Assembly (NCBI GenBank): GCA_028822935.1
Contig: JAPKCM010000035.1
Span: 1 to 50,805 of the forward strand
Length of the DNA stretch: 50,805 bases
Direction of reading: 5' to 3'
From: Akkermansiaceae bacterium
Lineage (GTDB): Bacteria; Verrucomicrobiota; Verrucomicrobiia; Verrucomicrobiales; Akkermansiaceae
Made by a program: the position numbers and the translations under genes
Notes under the pieces: model-generated
What the model was told of the DNA's origin: nothing
The model's database searches: none
What the model saw: only the letters and a program-made list of their open reading frames with translations
In this document: one piece after another, positions 1-7,656 of the stretch
Position numbering within the stretch: position 1 is the stretch's first letter
Layout: the number at the start of each line of letters is the position of its first letter

Positions 1-65
1 GCTCTGGTTTGCTCTGGTTTGCTCTGGTTTGCTCTGGTTTGCTCTGGTTTGCTCTGGTTTGCTCT
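1..65. repeat. 10-bp tandem repeat, six copies plus a half copy
   Basis: Six perfect head-to-tail copies of GCTCTGGTTT are followed by the half unit GCTCT. The array starts at the first base of the window, so its real length is unknown. Copies are identical and have no spacers, which excludes a CRISPR. No function can be read from it; a slippage-prone minisatellite next to the sulfatase cluster is the simplest description. Confidence 0.95.
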
Positions 66-245
66 ACCCTGATTTCCGATCTCGCAGGGTGAACGATGAA
101 CTTTTGGTTCCAACCCCATTCGGAAAAAATGAATGTTCCAAATGCTCCTACCACCTTCATCAAGGCCTATCTAACGGGGCCTATTCGACACAAAGGAATA
201 ACTTCCCCTCTCCCCCTCTCCCCCCTCATCTGCTATGCATCCGGC

Positions 246-512
246 ATGGCTCACGATGACCTCCAGCATCTCCTAAAAGCGCGGGACCGGGACGAACTCG
301 TCGTCGTCCCAAAGAGGACCGCAGGCCTCTCCCTCGCCGCGATGTCCTTCTTCTGCCTTGGGATTGGATTCTCTCTCGGCTGCTACGTATCCGGATCCCC
401 GCACCTCCTCTGGGGTGCCGGAATCGGCGGCGCCCTCGCTCTCTTCCTCGGCCGATGGAACCAAAGAATCGAAGCCAAAGCGCTCCACAAATACCAAAAG
501 TCTCCCTCGTAG
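246..512 (+). CDS. small two-helix membrane protein, uncharacterised
   Basis: An 88-residue protein starting at ATG 246. A longer frame runs upstream to 96, but its extra 50 residues look non-coding. The protein has a charged N-terminus (MAHDDLQHLLKARDRDEL), then two hydrophobic stretches at about residues 27-47 and 52-67 separated by a short GSPHLLWG loop, and ends in a basic, Lys/Gln-rich tail. This is the layout of a small inner-membrane hairpin protein. I do not recognise a family. It ends about 38 bases before the likely start of the first sulfatase and could be co-transcribed with it, but nothing links the two functionally. Confidence 0.5.
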   Translation: MAHDDLQHLLKARDRDELVVVPKRTAGLSLAAMSFFCLGIGFSLGCYVSGSPHLLWGAGIGGALALFLGRWNQRIEAKALHKYQKSPS

Positions 513-549
513 CACACGCTTCCAACCAGTGCCCAATCTCTCAAATCTC

Positions 550-2253
550 GTGATCAAATCTCATCTCTCAAAACTCCTCCTTCTCATCGTTCAGAGCTCG
601 TGCTCACTGTTCGCCGATCAGACTCCGCCCCCGCTCAACATCCTCTTCATCGCCGTCGATGACCTCAACGACTGGATTAGCCCCCTCGGAGGTCACCCTC
701 AAACCCTCACTCCGAACTTCCAGCGACTCGCCTCCCAGTCCGTCCTCTTCACCAACGCCCACTGCCCCGCTCCTGCCTGTGGCCCCAGCCGCGCCGCCAT
801 TCTTTCCGGGATCGCCCCGCACCTCTCCGGCCTCTACGAAAACCAGCAACCCCTCCGGGAAGTCCAACCGGAAGTCACTCTCATGCCGCGCCATTTTTCC
901 AACCACGGTTACCACGCCGCCGGCTCCGGAAAAATTCTTCACTATGTCATCGATCCCCAATCATGGGATGACTACTTCCCGGCCAAAGAAAAAGACAACC
1001 CGTTCCCCTTCACCCTCTATCCGGAAAAGCGTCCGGTCTCCCTCCCACGCGGCGGCCCCTGGCAATACCTCGAGACCGACTGGGGCCCACTCGACGCCAC
1101 CGATGAAGAATTCGGCGGCGACTACTCCGTCTCCCAATGGGTTTCCCAACAACTCGCCAACCCGCCCGCCAACAAACCCTTCTTCCTCGCCTGCGGCCTC
1201 TACCGCCCCCACGAACCCTGGTTTGTCCCCGCCAAATACTTCGAGCCCTTTCCCCTCAATCAAGTCCAGCTCCCGCCCGGCTATCGCCCCGATGACCTCG
1301 ACGACCTGCCACCCGCCGGCCGCGCCCTCGCCCGCAACCGCTACTTTCCCCACATCCAGTGGCACGGCCAATGGCGCGCTGGTGTCCAAGGTTACCTCGC
1401 CTCCATCCACTTCGCCGACGCCATGCTCGGCAACGTCCTCGATGCCCTCGAAAAATCACCCCGACGCGACAACACCATCGTCGTCCTCTGGTCCGACCAC
1501 GGTTGGCATCTGGGAGAAAAAGAACACTGGCAAAAATTCACCGGCTGGCGCGCCTGCTCGCGTGTCCCCCTCATGATTAAGGTCCCCAAAAATAACCCGG
1601 GCATCTGTGACCAACCTGTCTCCACCCTCGACCTCTTCAAGACCCTCATCTCCCTCACCGGCATCCCTGAGCGCGACAACCTCTCCGGCCACGACCTCAC
1701 CCCACTCCTCAAAAACCCCACCGCCGAGTGGCCCCACCTCGCTCTCACCCAACTCCGCGGCCCGAAAGACTTCGCCCTCTCCGGCAAACAATTCCGCTAC
1801 ATTCACTACACCAACGGCGACGAAGAACTCTACGACATCGCAGCTGACCCCCACGAGTGGACCAATCTCGCCCCCGATCCTGCTCACAAGGAAACCCTCT
1901 CATCCTTCCGCTCTAGGGCTCCAAAAAACGCCATCTCTCACAAACGCCCTCAGCAGTCGACCAAACTAAAAAAAACCCCACAAGTCGCCCTCACCACCGA
2001 AGGCGAGCCACCCCCATCTCTCCCCGGCTCCGGCAAAGTCCCTTTTCAAATCAAAAACCAATCCAACCGCCATCTTCAGCTCATCTGGATTGACCAACAG
2101 GGCAATCACAAACCCGTTGAAAAGATTGCCAAAGCCTCCACCCGCACCATCCCAACCCACGTAGGTCACACCTGGCTCATCAAAACAAAATCAGGCACCA
2201 TCCTCGGCCACCTCATCATCCCCAAAAACGGCGCCCGCCTCTACATCGAATAA
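550..2253 (+). CDS. secreted sulfatase (iduronate-2-sulfatase-like) with C-terminal VHL-beta-like domain
   Basis: Predicted formylglycine-dependent sulfatase that would hydrolyse sulfate esters on a glycan outside the cytoplasm. I chose GTG 550 because the next residues form a signal peptide (basic start, LLLLIV core, then SCSLFA); the frame is open back to 358 but that part reads as low-complexity filler. The length is 567 residues. Metal-binding VDDLNDW lies just after the leader. The sulfatase signature CGPSR is at about residues 77-81, with Cys77 the residue matured to formylglycine. Later motifs include GKILH, PHEPW and SDHGWHLGEK, typical of the iduronate-2-sulfatase/choline-sulfatase group. 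After the usual C-terminus there is a linker and a last ~70-residue domain (nt 2044-2250) with N-x-S, LIWID..G and GH.W motifs that resemble the beta domain of von Hippel-Lindau protein. The substrate cannot be deduced. Confidence 0.88.
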   Translation: MIKSHLSKLLLLIVQSSCSLFADQTPPPLNILFIAVDDLNDWISPLGGHPQTLTPNFQRLASQSVLFTNAHCPAPACGPSRAAILSGIAPHLSGLYENQQPLREVQPEVTLMPRHFSNHGYHAAGSGKILHYVIDPQSWDDYFPAKEKDNPFPFTLYPEKRPVSLPRGGPWQYLETDWGPLDATDEEFGGDYSVSQWVSQQLANPPANKPFFLACGLYRPHEPWFVPAKYFEPFPLNQVQLPPGYRPDDLDDLPPAGRALARNRYFPHIQWHGQWRAGVQGYLASIHFADAMLGNVLDALEKSPRRDNTIVVLWSDHGWHLGEKEHWQKFTGWRACSRVPLMIKVPKNNPGICDQPVSTLDLFKTLISLTGIPERDNLSGHDLTPLLKNPTAEWPHLALTQLRGPKDFALSGKQFRYIHYTNGDEELYDIAADPHEWTNLAPDPAHKETLSSFRSRAPKNAISHKRPQQSTKLKKTPQVALTTEGEPPPSLPGSGKVPFQIKNQSNRHLQLIWIDQQGNHKPVEKIAKASTRTIPTHVGHTWLIKTKSGTILGHLIIPKNGARLYIE

Positions 2254-2306
2254 AGCATATTATAGTCTTCCCGGCCTGTGCCCCCCAACCCAAGCTCTCA
2301 AACCTC

Positions 2307-3725
2307 ATGCCCAAATCTCATCTTTCATTCTTTCTCTCCTGTTTAGGATTTCTCATTTCGAGCCTGGGGCTTCTTGGCGCAGCCAAGCCAAACGTCCTCA
2401 TCATCATCGCCGACGACTGCACTTTCTCCGACCTCCCCCTCAACGGCGGACAAAACGCCAAGACGCCCCACCTCGACGCCCTCACCAAACAATCCCTCGT
2501 CTTCGACCGCGCCTACCTCGGCATGGCGATGTGCTCCCCCTGCCGATCCGAACTCTACACCGGACGCTACCCCCACCGCAACGGCTGCGCCTGGAACCAC
2601 GGCACCGTTCGTCCCGACACCAAAAGCATCCCGCACCTCCTCCGCCCCCTCGGCTACCGCGTCGGCCTTGCCGGAAAAGTGCACGTCAAGCCCAAGTCCG
2701 CCTTCCCCTTTGATCAAGTCCTGGGCTTCGACCCCAACTGCGTCCGCAATCCCACCAACCCACACGACCTCGCCGGAGCCAAATCCTTCCTCACCCAAAA
2801 AAGCGACCAACCCTTCTGCCTCGTCGTCGCCCTCACCGAACCCCACGCCCCCTGGGTCATGGGCGATGCCTCAAAGTATCCTCCCAAAAAATTAAAGCTC
2901 CCGTCGTACTTAGCCGACACTCCAGTCACACGCGAATCCTACTCAAAATATCTCGCCGAAGTCACCTACATGGATTCTCAGATTGGCGAACTCCTCGCTC
3001 TCCTCGACGAAACCAAACTCACTGATAACACCCTCGTCCTCTTCACCAGCGAACAAGGAGCCCAATTCCCCGGCTGTAAATGGACCAACTGGGATCAAGG
3101 TCTCCACACCTCCCTCGTCGCCCGCTGGCCCAACAAAATCCCCGCCGGCAAACGCACCAAGGCGATCGTGCAATATGCCGACATCCTCCCCACCCTCCTT
3201 GACCTCGCCGGCCAAAAAGCGGATCTTGAAAAATTCGACGGCTCCTCCTTCGCCAAAGTCCTCCACGGCCAGTCCCACCAGCACCGCCAACATGCCTTCG
3301 GCATGCACAACAACTACCCCGAAGGCCCATCCTACCCCATCCGCTCTATCACCAACGGCGAATGGCGCTACATCCGCAACCTCACCCCTGAGAGTCTCTA
3401 CATCGAAAAACACCTCATGGGCAAAAACGAGCACAACCCCTACTGGCAAACCTGGGTCTACTCCTCCTTCTCAAAACCCCACCACAAAACCCTCGTCAAC
3501 CGTTTCATGATCCGCCCTGCCGAAGAGCTCTATCACACCACTAAGGATCCCCTCGAAATGACCAACCTCGCCGCCAACCCCACCCACGCCGAAATCAAAA
3601 AACAACTCTCACAAATCCTAACTCAACAGCTCAAACAACAAGGCGACCCCGGCCCCTCTCTCGACACCAAAAAAGCCCACCGCGCCGCAGCCAACCACAC
3701 CCCTCTCTTCCCCTCCAAGCCGTAA
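2307..3725 (+). CDS. secreted sulfatase, heparan N-sulfatase-like
   Basis: A 472-residue sulfatase starting at ATG 2307, 53 bases after the previous stop. The signal peptide is clear (basic MPKSH, hydrophobic core, cleavage near GAAKP). Asp residues of PNVLIIIADDC form the metal site. The active-site signature is CSPCR at about residues 76-80; Cys76 would become formylglycine, and the Cys at the fourth position is less usual than Ser or Thr. GRYPHRNG, GKVHVKP and the C-terminal ELYHTTKDPLEMTNLA block are characteristic of the family. Several family members act on N- or O-sulfated glycosaminoglycans, but the substrate here is unknown. A separate maturase (formylglycine-generating enzyme) is required and none is in the window. 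Codon use is very C-rich, like the neighbouring sulfatases. Confidence 0.9.
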   Translation: MPKSHLSFFLSCLGFLISSLGLLGAAKPNVLIIIADDCTFSDLPLNGGQNAKTPHLDALTKQSLVFDRAYLGMAMCSPCRSELYTGRYPHRNGCAWNHGTVRPDTKSIPHLLRPLGYRVGLAGKVHVKPKSAFPFDQVLGFDPNCVRNPTNPHDLAGAKSFLTQKSDQPFCLVVALTEPHAPWVMGDASKYPPKKLKLPSYLADTPVTRESYSKYLAEVTYMDSQIGELLALLDETKLTDNTLVLFTSEQGAQFPGCKWTNWDQGLHTSLVARWPNKIPAGKRTKAIVQYADILPTLLDLAGQKADLEKFDGSSFAKVLHGQSHQHRQHAFGMHNNYPEGPSYPIRSITNGEWRYIRNLTPESLYIEKHLMGKNEHNPYWQTWVYSSFSKPHHKTLVNRFMIRPAEELYHTTKDPLEMTNLAANPTHAEIKKQLSQILTQQLKQQGDPGPSLDTKKAHRAAANHTPLFPSKP

Positions 3726-3732
3726 CCCCCAG

Positions 3733-3785
3733 TTCGCAGTGTAGGTAAAATGTCCTAGGGTGCCTCAGCCGAACTCCCCCAACCA
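3733..3785. repeat. 53-bp intergenic repeat, copy A
   Basis: This element lies 8 bases past the stop of the second sulfatase. It aligns without gaps to the element at 5316-5368, which sits at the same place after the third sulfatase. By eye 42 of 53 positions match and all 11 differences are transitions. It reads TTCGCAGTGTAGG near the left end and TCAGCCGAACTCCC near the right end. Whether it acts as a transcript-end element or is only duplicated with the genes is not known. Confidence 0.85.
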
Positions 3786-3849
3786 CTTGTCGCGCCGTAG
3801 CCTTGGCTTAGGAGGAAGCCCCTTAACCCGGATTGGCCCCATTCGAAAG

Positions 3850-3903
3850 ATTCGTGTTCCTCCCTCCCCAACCAAGTTTCGTTCCTTTCGTATATTTCGT
3901 GGG
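3850..3903. repeat. TTCGTG-rich phrase, dispersed-repeat-like
   Basis: The stretch contains the successive phrases TTCGTGTTCC, TTTCGTTCCTTTCG and ATTTCGTGGG in the leader of the third sulfatase. From memory, similar phrases recur between genes in several unrelated bacterial phyla. The frame of the sulfatase is open through it, but I regard it as untranslated because a convincing signal peptide starts downstream at 3934. Confidence 0.5.
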
Positions 3904-3933
3904 TCATCCCACTCCCAACCAAGCTCAAATCCC

Positions 3934-5307
3934 GTGCTCAAACCACCCCTCTCAATCCTCCTTCTCTTACTTCAGAGTTCGTGTTCACTGTTCGCTGCTC
4001 AGAGTTCCTCACCGCCCAACATCGTCCTCATCCTAGCCGACGACCTAGGCTACGCCGACACCGGCTTCAACAACAGCCTCACCGCGAAAACTCCCCACCT
4101 CGATCGCTTCGTAAAAAGCGGCGTCAATCTCACCGACTTCCGAGCCTGTCCCATGTGCTCGCCCACCCGCGCCGGCACCCTCACCGGACGCTGGCCTCTT
4201 AGATTCGGCATGATGCGCGCCGTCATTCCTCCGTGGTCCAAATACGGTCTCCCAGAAAAAGAAAACACCCTCCCTGAGTTCCTCGCTCAAGCCGGCTACG
4301 ACCGCCGAGGCATTATCGGAAAATGGCACCTCGGCCACTCCAAGAAATCCTATCTCCCCACCGCCCACGGCTTCACCCATTTCGTCGGCCACTACAATGG
4401 AGCTATCGACTACTTCACCCACGAACGAGAAGAACAGCTTGATTGGCACCAAAACGAAAAACCTCTCCGCGAAAAAGGCTACGCCACCGATCTCCTCGCC
4501 AATCACGCCGTCCACTTCATCAACGAGTCACCCTCCGAAAAACCCTATTTCCTCTACCTCCCCTTCAATGCTCCCCACTCCCCCTTTCAAGCAACTAAAT
4601 CCGACCTCGCCCCATATTCTTCCATCAAAGATAAAAAGCGCCGCACCTACGCCGCCATGGTCACCTCCATGGACCGCGCCATCGGAAAGGTCCTCAACGC
4701 CGTGGAATCCCGACCCGACGCCGACAACACCCTGATCATCTTCTACAGCGACAACGGAGGAATCCCCAGCGCCGGTAGCAACGCCCCCTATCGTGGCGCA
4801 AAACTCAACCTCTACGAAGGCGGCACCCGCGTCGCCGCCGCCCTCCGCTGGCCCGCCCAAAAACTCACCGGCGGAAAAACCTTCGCAGGCCGCATCGGCT
4901 ACATCGACATCCTCCCCACCATCCTCAAAGCTGCCGAAGTCTCCCTCCCCGAAAACATCGACGGCCTAAACTTCCTCCCCGCTCTCAAAAAAAATACTCC
5001 ACTCCCCGAGCGCCCTTGGTTCAGCTACATGCATCAGAGCAAAAATGCTTCATCATCCCTCCACCTCGGCCCCTGGAAACTCATCGTTAGTGGCGACGCC
5101 TTCAACTCGAACACCCTCACCCTCGAACTCTATAATCTCGAAAACGACCTGCGCGAAACAACTAACCTCGCCGTCAAACACCCCGCCCGCGCCGCCCGCA
5201 TGCTTGCCCAAATCAAAAAATTCGGCACCCTCCAAGTCCCCGGAGCCACCCTCTACAAAGAAGGCCGCAAAGACTTCACCGCCCCCAAAGACTGGCTCAT
5301 CAAATAA
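3934..5307 (+). CDS. secreted arylsulfatase A-like sulfatase
   Basis: A 457-residue sulfatase. GTG 3934 is the preferred start because it opens a signal peptide (PLSILLLLLQSSCSLFAAQ) that matches the first sulfatase's leader nearly residue for residue; the frame is open upstream to 3760 through repeat-like DNA. The metal-binding ADDLGYAD follows the leader. The active-site signature is CSPTRAGTLTGR, with Cys75 to be oxidised to formylglycine. GKWHLGH, YAAMVTSMD and FYSDNGG are canonical sulfatase blocks, and the C-terminus carries the usual ELYNLENDLRETTNLA segment. It is most like arylsulfatase A/B and N-acetylgalactosamine-sulfatase relatives. Substrate unknown. A duplicated 53-bp element follows its stop. 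Confidence 0.9.
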   Translation: MLKPPLSILLLLLQSSCSLFAAQSSSPPNIVLILADDLGYADTGFNNSLTAKTPHLDRFVKSGVNLTDFRACPMCSPTRAGTLTGRWPLRFGMMRAVIPPWSKYGLPEKENTLPEFLAQAGYDRRGIIGKWHLGHSKKSYLPTAHGFTHFVGHYNGAIDYFTHEREEQLDWHQNEKPLREKGYATDLLANHAVHFINESPSEKPYFLYLPFNAPHSPFQATKSDLAPYSSIKDKKRRTYAAMVTSMDRAIGKVLNAVESRPDADNTLIIFYSDNGGIPSAGSNAPYRGAKLNLYEGGTRVAAALRWPAQKLTGGKTFAGRIGYIDILPTILKAAEVSLPENIDGLNFLPALKKNTPLPERPWFSYMHQSKNASSSLHLGPWKLIVSGDAFNSNTLTLELYNLENDLRETTNLAVKHPARAARMLAQIKKFGTLQVPGATLYKEGRKDFTAPKDWLIK

Positions 5308-5315
5308 GCACCCAT

Positions 5316-5368
5316 TTCGTAGTGTAGGCAAGATGCCCTGGAATACTTCAGCCGAGCTCCCTCAACCA
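5316..5368. repeat. 53-bp intergenic repeat, copy B
   Basis: This is the second copy of the element at 3733-3785, 8 bases past the stop of the third sulfatase. All 11 mismatches with copy A are transitions. A short stem can be drawn from CTGGA and TTCAG in this copy; the equivalent stem in copy A has one position where both partners changed together. Confidence 0.85.
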
Positions 5369-5382
5369 AATGCTCAAATCTC

Positions 5383-6004
5383 ATGATCAAATTTCGCATC
5401 TCAAACTTCATCTTTCTTCTCCTCCTCTGCGCCTCCGCGTCTCTGCGTAAGGCCTAAGCGTCAACCAGGCCCAACGTCATCGTGGTCTTCATCGATGACA
5501 TGGGCTACTCCGACTTCTCCTAAGGAATCAAGTTCACCAACTTCGAAGGAATCGGCCCCAAGCTCCTTCCCCTCACTCTCAAGCCCAACCCCAAAGGTGG
5601 CGACTGTCGTCGGCAAAATCTGGGCCGATGCCGAACGCCTCGGCGAAGGCTCCCAGTGGATGCAGCGCTCCGAAATCACCACCGGTTTCGTCGACGAAGC
5701 TCTCAACTTCATCGACCAAACCCAGGCCGATCAAAGACCCATCTTCTGGCGGCGACCACCCGATCGACCCGGCTTCGGTCACGGCTTCAAGGAAGACAAC
5801 CCCGACCTCGCCGTCCGCGATGGTGATTGGAAATACCTCATCAACCATGGTGGTTCAGACCCCCAACTTTACAATCTCCCAAAAGATCCCGGCGAAAGAC
5901 AAAACCTCGAAGCAAAGCATCCAAAAATCGTCACCCGCCTCGACAAAGATCTCCGTGCATGGAACTCAACAATGCCGATCGACGGCTCTGATCAAATTTT
6001 TTAA
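5383..6004 (+). pseudogene. decayed sulfatase with two stops and internal deletions
   Basis: ATG 5383 opens a leader like those of the other sulfatases (MIKFRISNF, LLLLCASASL) and then meets TAA at 5455. The same frame continues with RPNVIVVFIDDMGYSDFS, a clear sulfatase N-terminus, then a second TAA at 5521, then GIKFTNF. The C-S-x-P-x-R active-site region is absent. The frame then changes, and from about 5597 the 5495-6004 frame gives mid-domain sequence (VGKIWADAERLGEGSQ, TTGFVDEALNFID). It jumps from RPIFW to the C-terminal GFGHGFKEDN, DGDWKYLINH and QLYNLPKDPGERQNLE blocks. About two thirds of a normal sulfatase is missing, so no activity is expected. Both stops could be single G-to-T changes of GAA codons. 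Confidence 0.88.
5425..5452. repeat. CTCTGCGCC/CTCTGCG phrase, dispersed-repeat-like
   Basis: The phrases CTCTGCGCCTCCGCG and TCTCTGCGTAAGG occur inside the leader-coding part of the decayed fourth sulfatase. Similar CTCTGCGTCTCTGCG text is, from memory, a common dispersed intergenic phrase in many bacteria. Here it encodes the hydrophobic core and end of the signal peptide (CASASLRK). Confidence 0.45.
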
Positions 6005-6045
6005 AAAATTAAGGTTCGGCCTCTAAAGCCAAAACGTTAACTTAC

Positions 6046-7227
6046 TCAACGAGTCGATGCAGGATCAATCCGATCAGGACGATTTTCAAAAAATGTCCTT
6101 ACCCATTCAGTCGAGGGCACCCCTTTCGCAACTTCTGGCAGTAAGTCATCCGGCTTCATTTTTAAAAGAGTCTGATCGGTCAGCGTAAACATAAAGGCGA
6201 CTAAATCATCGATCTCCTCCTTCGTCATCTTAAGATCACCCATATCATCGTGATTCACCGTCTCCGGATAATCTGTCTTCCCCCAGCGCTTGGGTTCTAA
6301 ATCTCGGGTATTGTAAAATTCCATCAGCTCCTTGAGCGTGCCGATGGACCCGTTGTGGAAATAAGGTGCCGTAAGAGCGACGTTCCGAAGCGAAGGCACC
6401 CTAAACTGTCCCATTTCATTTTCCCGCTTCGTCAACTCCCCCAATCCCGGATCCTTCGATCCTCGTGATGGCGCTCCGAGATTATCGTAGCCGTAATCAG
6501 TCAACAAAGGTTTGGGCCAGACTCCGGTTCCCACAAAGTGACATTTGGCGCACTCCCCCTTCGTAATAAAAACTGCCAAGCCCCGTTTCTCCGCTGGAGT
6601 GATGGCATCTTCTTTCCCCGCCCAGAATTCATCGATGCGGGCATTGAAGGGACGAAAGAGCGGCTCACGGAGAAAGGAGACCAAAGACCGATAGGCGAGC
6701 CCCGCAACCATTTCATCGTTCCCCCAATCCGCTCCATTAAAAGCCTTCCGAAGCTCAGGCGCATAGCTAGCCCGGCGCAACCGCGCCGCCAGTTCCTTTT
6801 CGCCCGAGAGATTCATCTCGTTCTTCTCAAAGAATGGCTGCTTCACTTGATCCAAAAGATCATGAGCTCGACCATCAAGAAACAACCCTCCTTCGATGAT
6901 GTAGCTCAGCTCGCTATTTTCATCATAAACATCCTCCACCGCCATCGCAGGAATCAGCGCGGCATACATCAGGCTCGGAGCGTTTCGATTTCCTTCCCGA
7001 CCTTGAACGGCCCCTAGTGAAACCGGCCTCGGATCCGAGAACGCTTTCTTGGGATCATGGCAGGACGCACAAGATTGTCCGACGGGTTGGGAAAGTCCGG
7101 TATCAAAAAAGATCTTCTGCCCCATCCCGGCCAAGTGAGGCTCAACCCCATTGGCAGGCTGCAGAAATAGCGCCACGAGCATGCAAGAGAATCGCAGTCC
7201 CTTGGTAGATGAATGGTCCCCTCGCAT
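6046..7227 (-). CDS. di-haem cytochrome c peroxidase (CcpA/MauG family)
   Basis: A 393-residue periplasmic protein of the di-haem peroxidase family, which reduces hydrogen peroxide with electrons from cytochrome c or, in MauG relatives, oxidises other substrates. ATG 7227 is chosen; a GTG directly before it is equally possible. A leader with a hydrophobic core (LVALFLQPANG) precedes the mature protein. The first haem site is CASCH at about residues 53-57, followed by the family's DPKKAFSD. The second is CAKCH in the block beginning GECAKCHFVGTG, and the conserved APYFHNGSIGTL follows near the C-terminus. Length is normal for the family. It stands alone, facing the sulfatase cluster, with no obvious electron donor beside it. 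The exact substrate (peroxide or a MauG-like target) is open. Confidence 0.9.
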   Translation of the reverse strand: MRGDHSSTKGLRFSCMLVALFLQPANGVEPHLAGMGQKIFFDTGLSQPVGQSCASCHDPKKAFSDPRPVSLGAVQGREGNRNAPSLMYAALIPAMAVEDVYDENSELSYIIEGGLFLDGRAHDLLDQVKQPFFEKNEMNLSGEKELAARLRRASYAPELRKAFNGADWGNDEMVAGLAYRSLVSFLREPLFRPFNARIDEFWAGKEDAITPAEKRGLAVFITKGECAKCHFVGTGVWPKPLLTDYGYDNLGAPSRGSKDPGLGELTKRENEMGQFRVPSLRNVALTAPYFHNGSIGTLKELMEFYNTRDLEPKRWGKTDYPETVNHDDMGDLKMTKEEIDDLVAFMFTLTDQTLLKMKPDDLLPEVAKGVPSTEWVRTFFENRPDRIDPASTR

Positions 7228-7230
7228 CAC

Positions 7231-7645
7231 GGCTTTAATCTAAGGGTAAGTAGATTACATTTCAAGGCCCTCTGGAAGATCCTGCCTGACTCATCGACCA
7301 CCGTCGTAAGACCCACACTGATCTTGCTCCCAAAGCCTCGTAAATCGAACGCCAGTGCGACAAGGAGGGCACTTGCTGGCTCAGGCACTGCGGTAATCCA
7401 GACATGTTATCGAAGTAAGAACGTCCAGTAGGACCATCAGCACCAAGGAATACGACAACGTTTCCAGCAGGAACTACGGCACCTGTCGTGAAGACAAGAT
7501 CAGGAGCGTCGCCAAACGCTCCTTCAGTGACATTTGCAAACGCGTCATACTGGGCTGAAGCCTCAGTAATACTTCCATCGGCACTGAACCCAGCGATATA
7601 CTCCTCAAAGGAACCTCCGTTACTGGCGGCGGAACCCGATGGCAC
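7231..7645 (-). pseudogene. remnant of a PEP-CTERM-anchored exported protein, frameshifted
   Basis: The minus strand reads as an exported-protein fragment (GGSFEEYIAGFSADGSITE ... FTTGAVVPAGNVVVFLG) down to GRSYFDN near 7406. A one-base frame change there brings in WITAVPEPASALLVALAF. VPEPASALLVALA is a textbook PEP-CTERM sorting signal; its VPEP is encoded at 7388-7377. The expected basic end after the helix is replaced by unrelated sequence that runs to the start of the cytochrome c peroxidase. The N-terminal part and signal peptide are missing, and at about 7650 the frame runs into the oppositely oriented remnant. The intact ancestor would have been anchored by an exosortase; none is in the window. 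Confidence 0.75.
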
Positions 7646-7656
7646 CGCAGAGCTAA

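Noticed and set aside
1-65. CRISPR array
   Set aside because: The repeats are 10 bases and directly adjacent with no spacers, and no cas gene is nearby.
96-245. Longer N-terminus for the small membrane protein
   Set aside because: The extra 50 residues are proline- and threonine-rich and lack any motif, while ATG 246 opens a normal small membrane protein.
659-1576. Long open frames overlapping the sulfatases in other frames and on the opposite strand
   Set aside because: They are Ser/Pro/Thr-rich or Gly/Glu/Val-rich shadows caused by the C-rich codon use of the real genes and show no domain.
3760-3933. Translated N-terminal extension of the third sulfatase
   Set aside because: It covers repeat-like DNA and would bury the signal peptide 58 residues inside the protein. 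GTG 3934 matches the leader of the first sulfatase.
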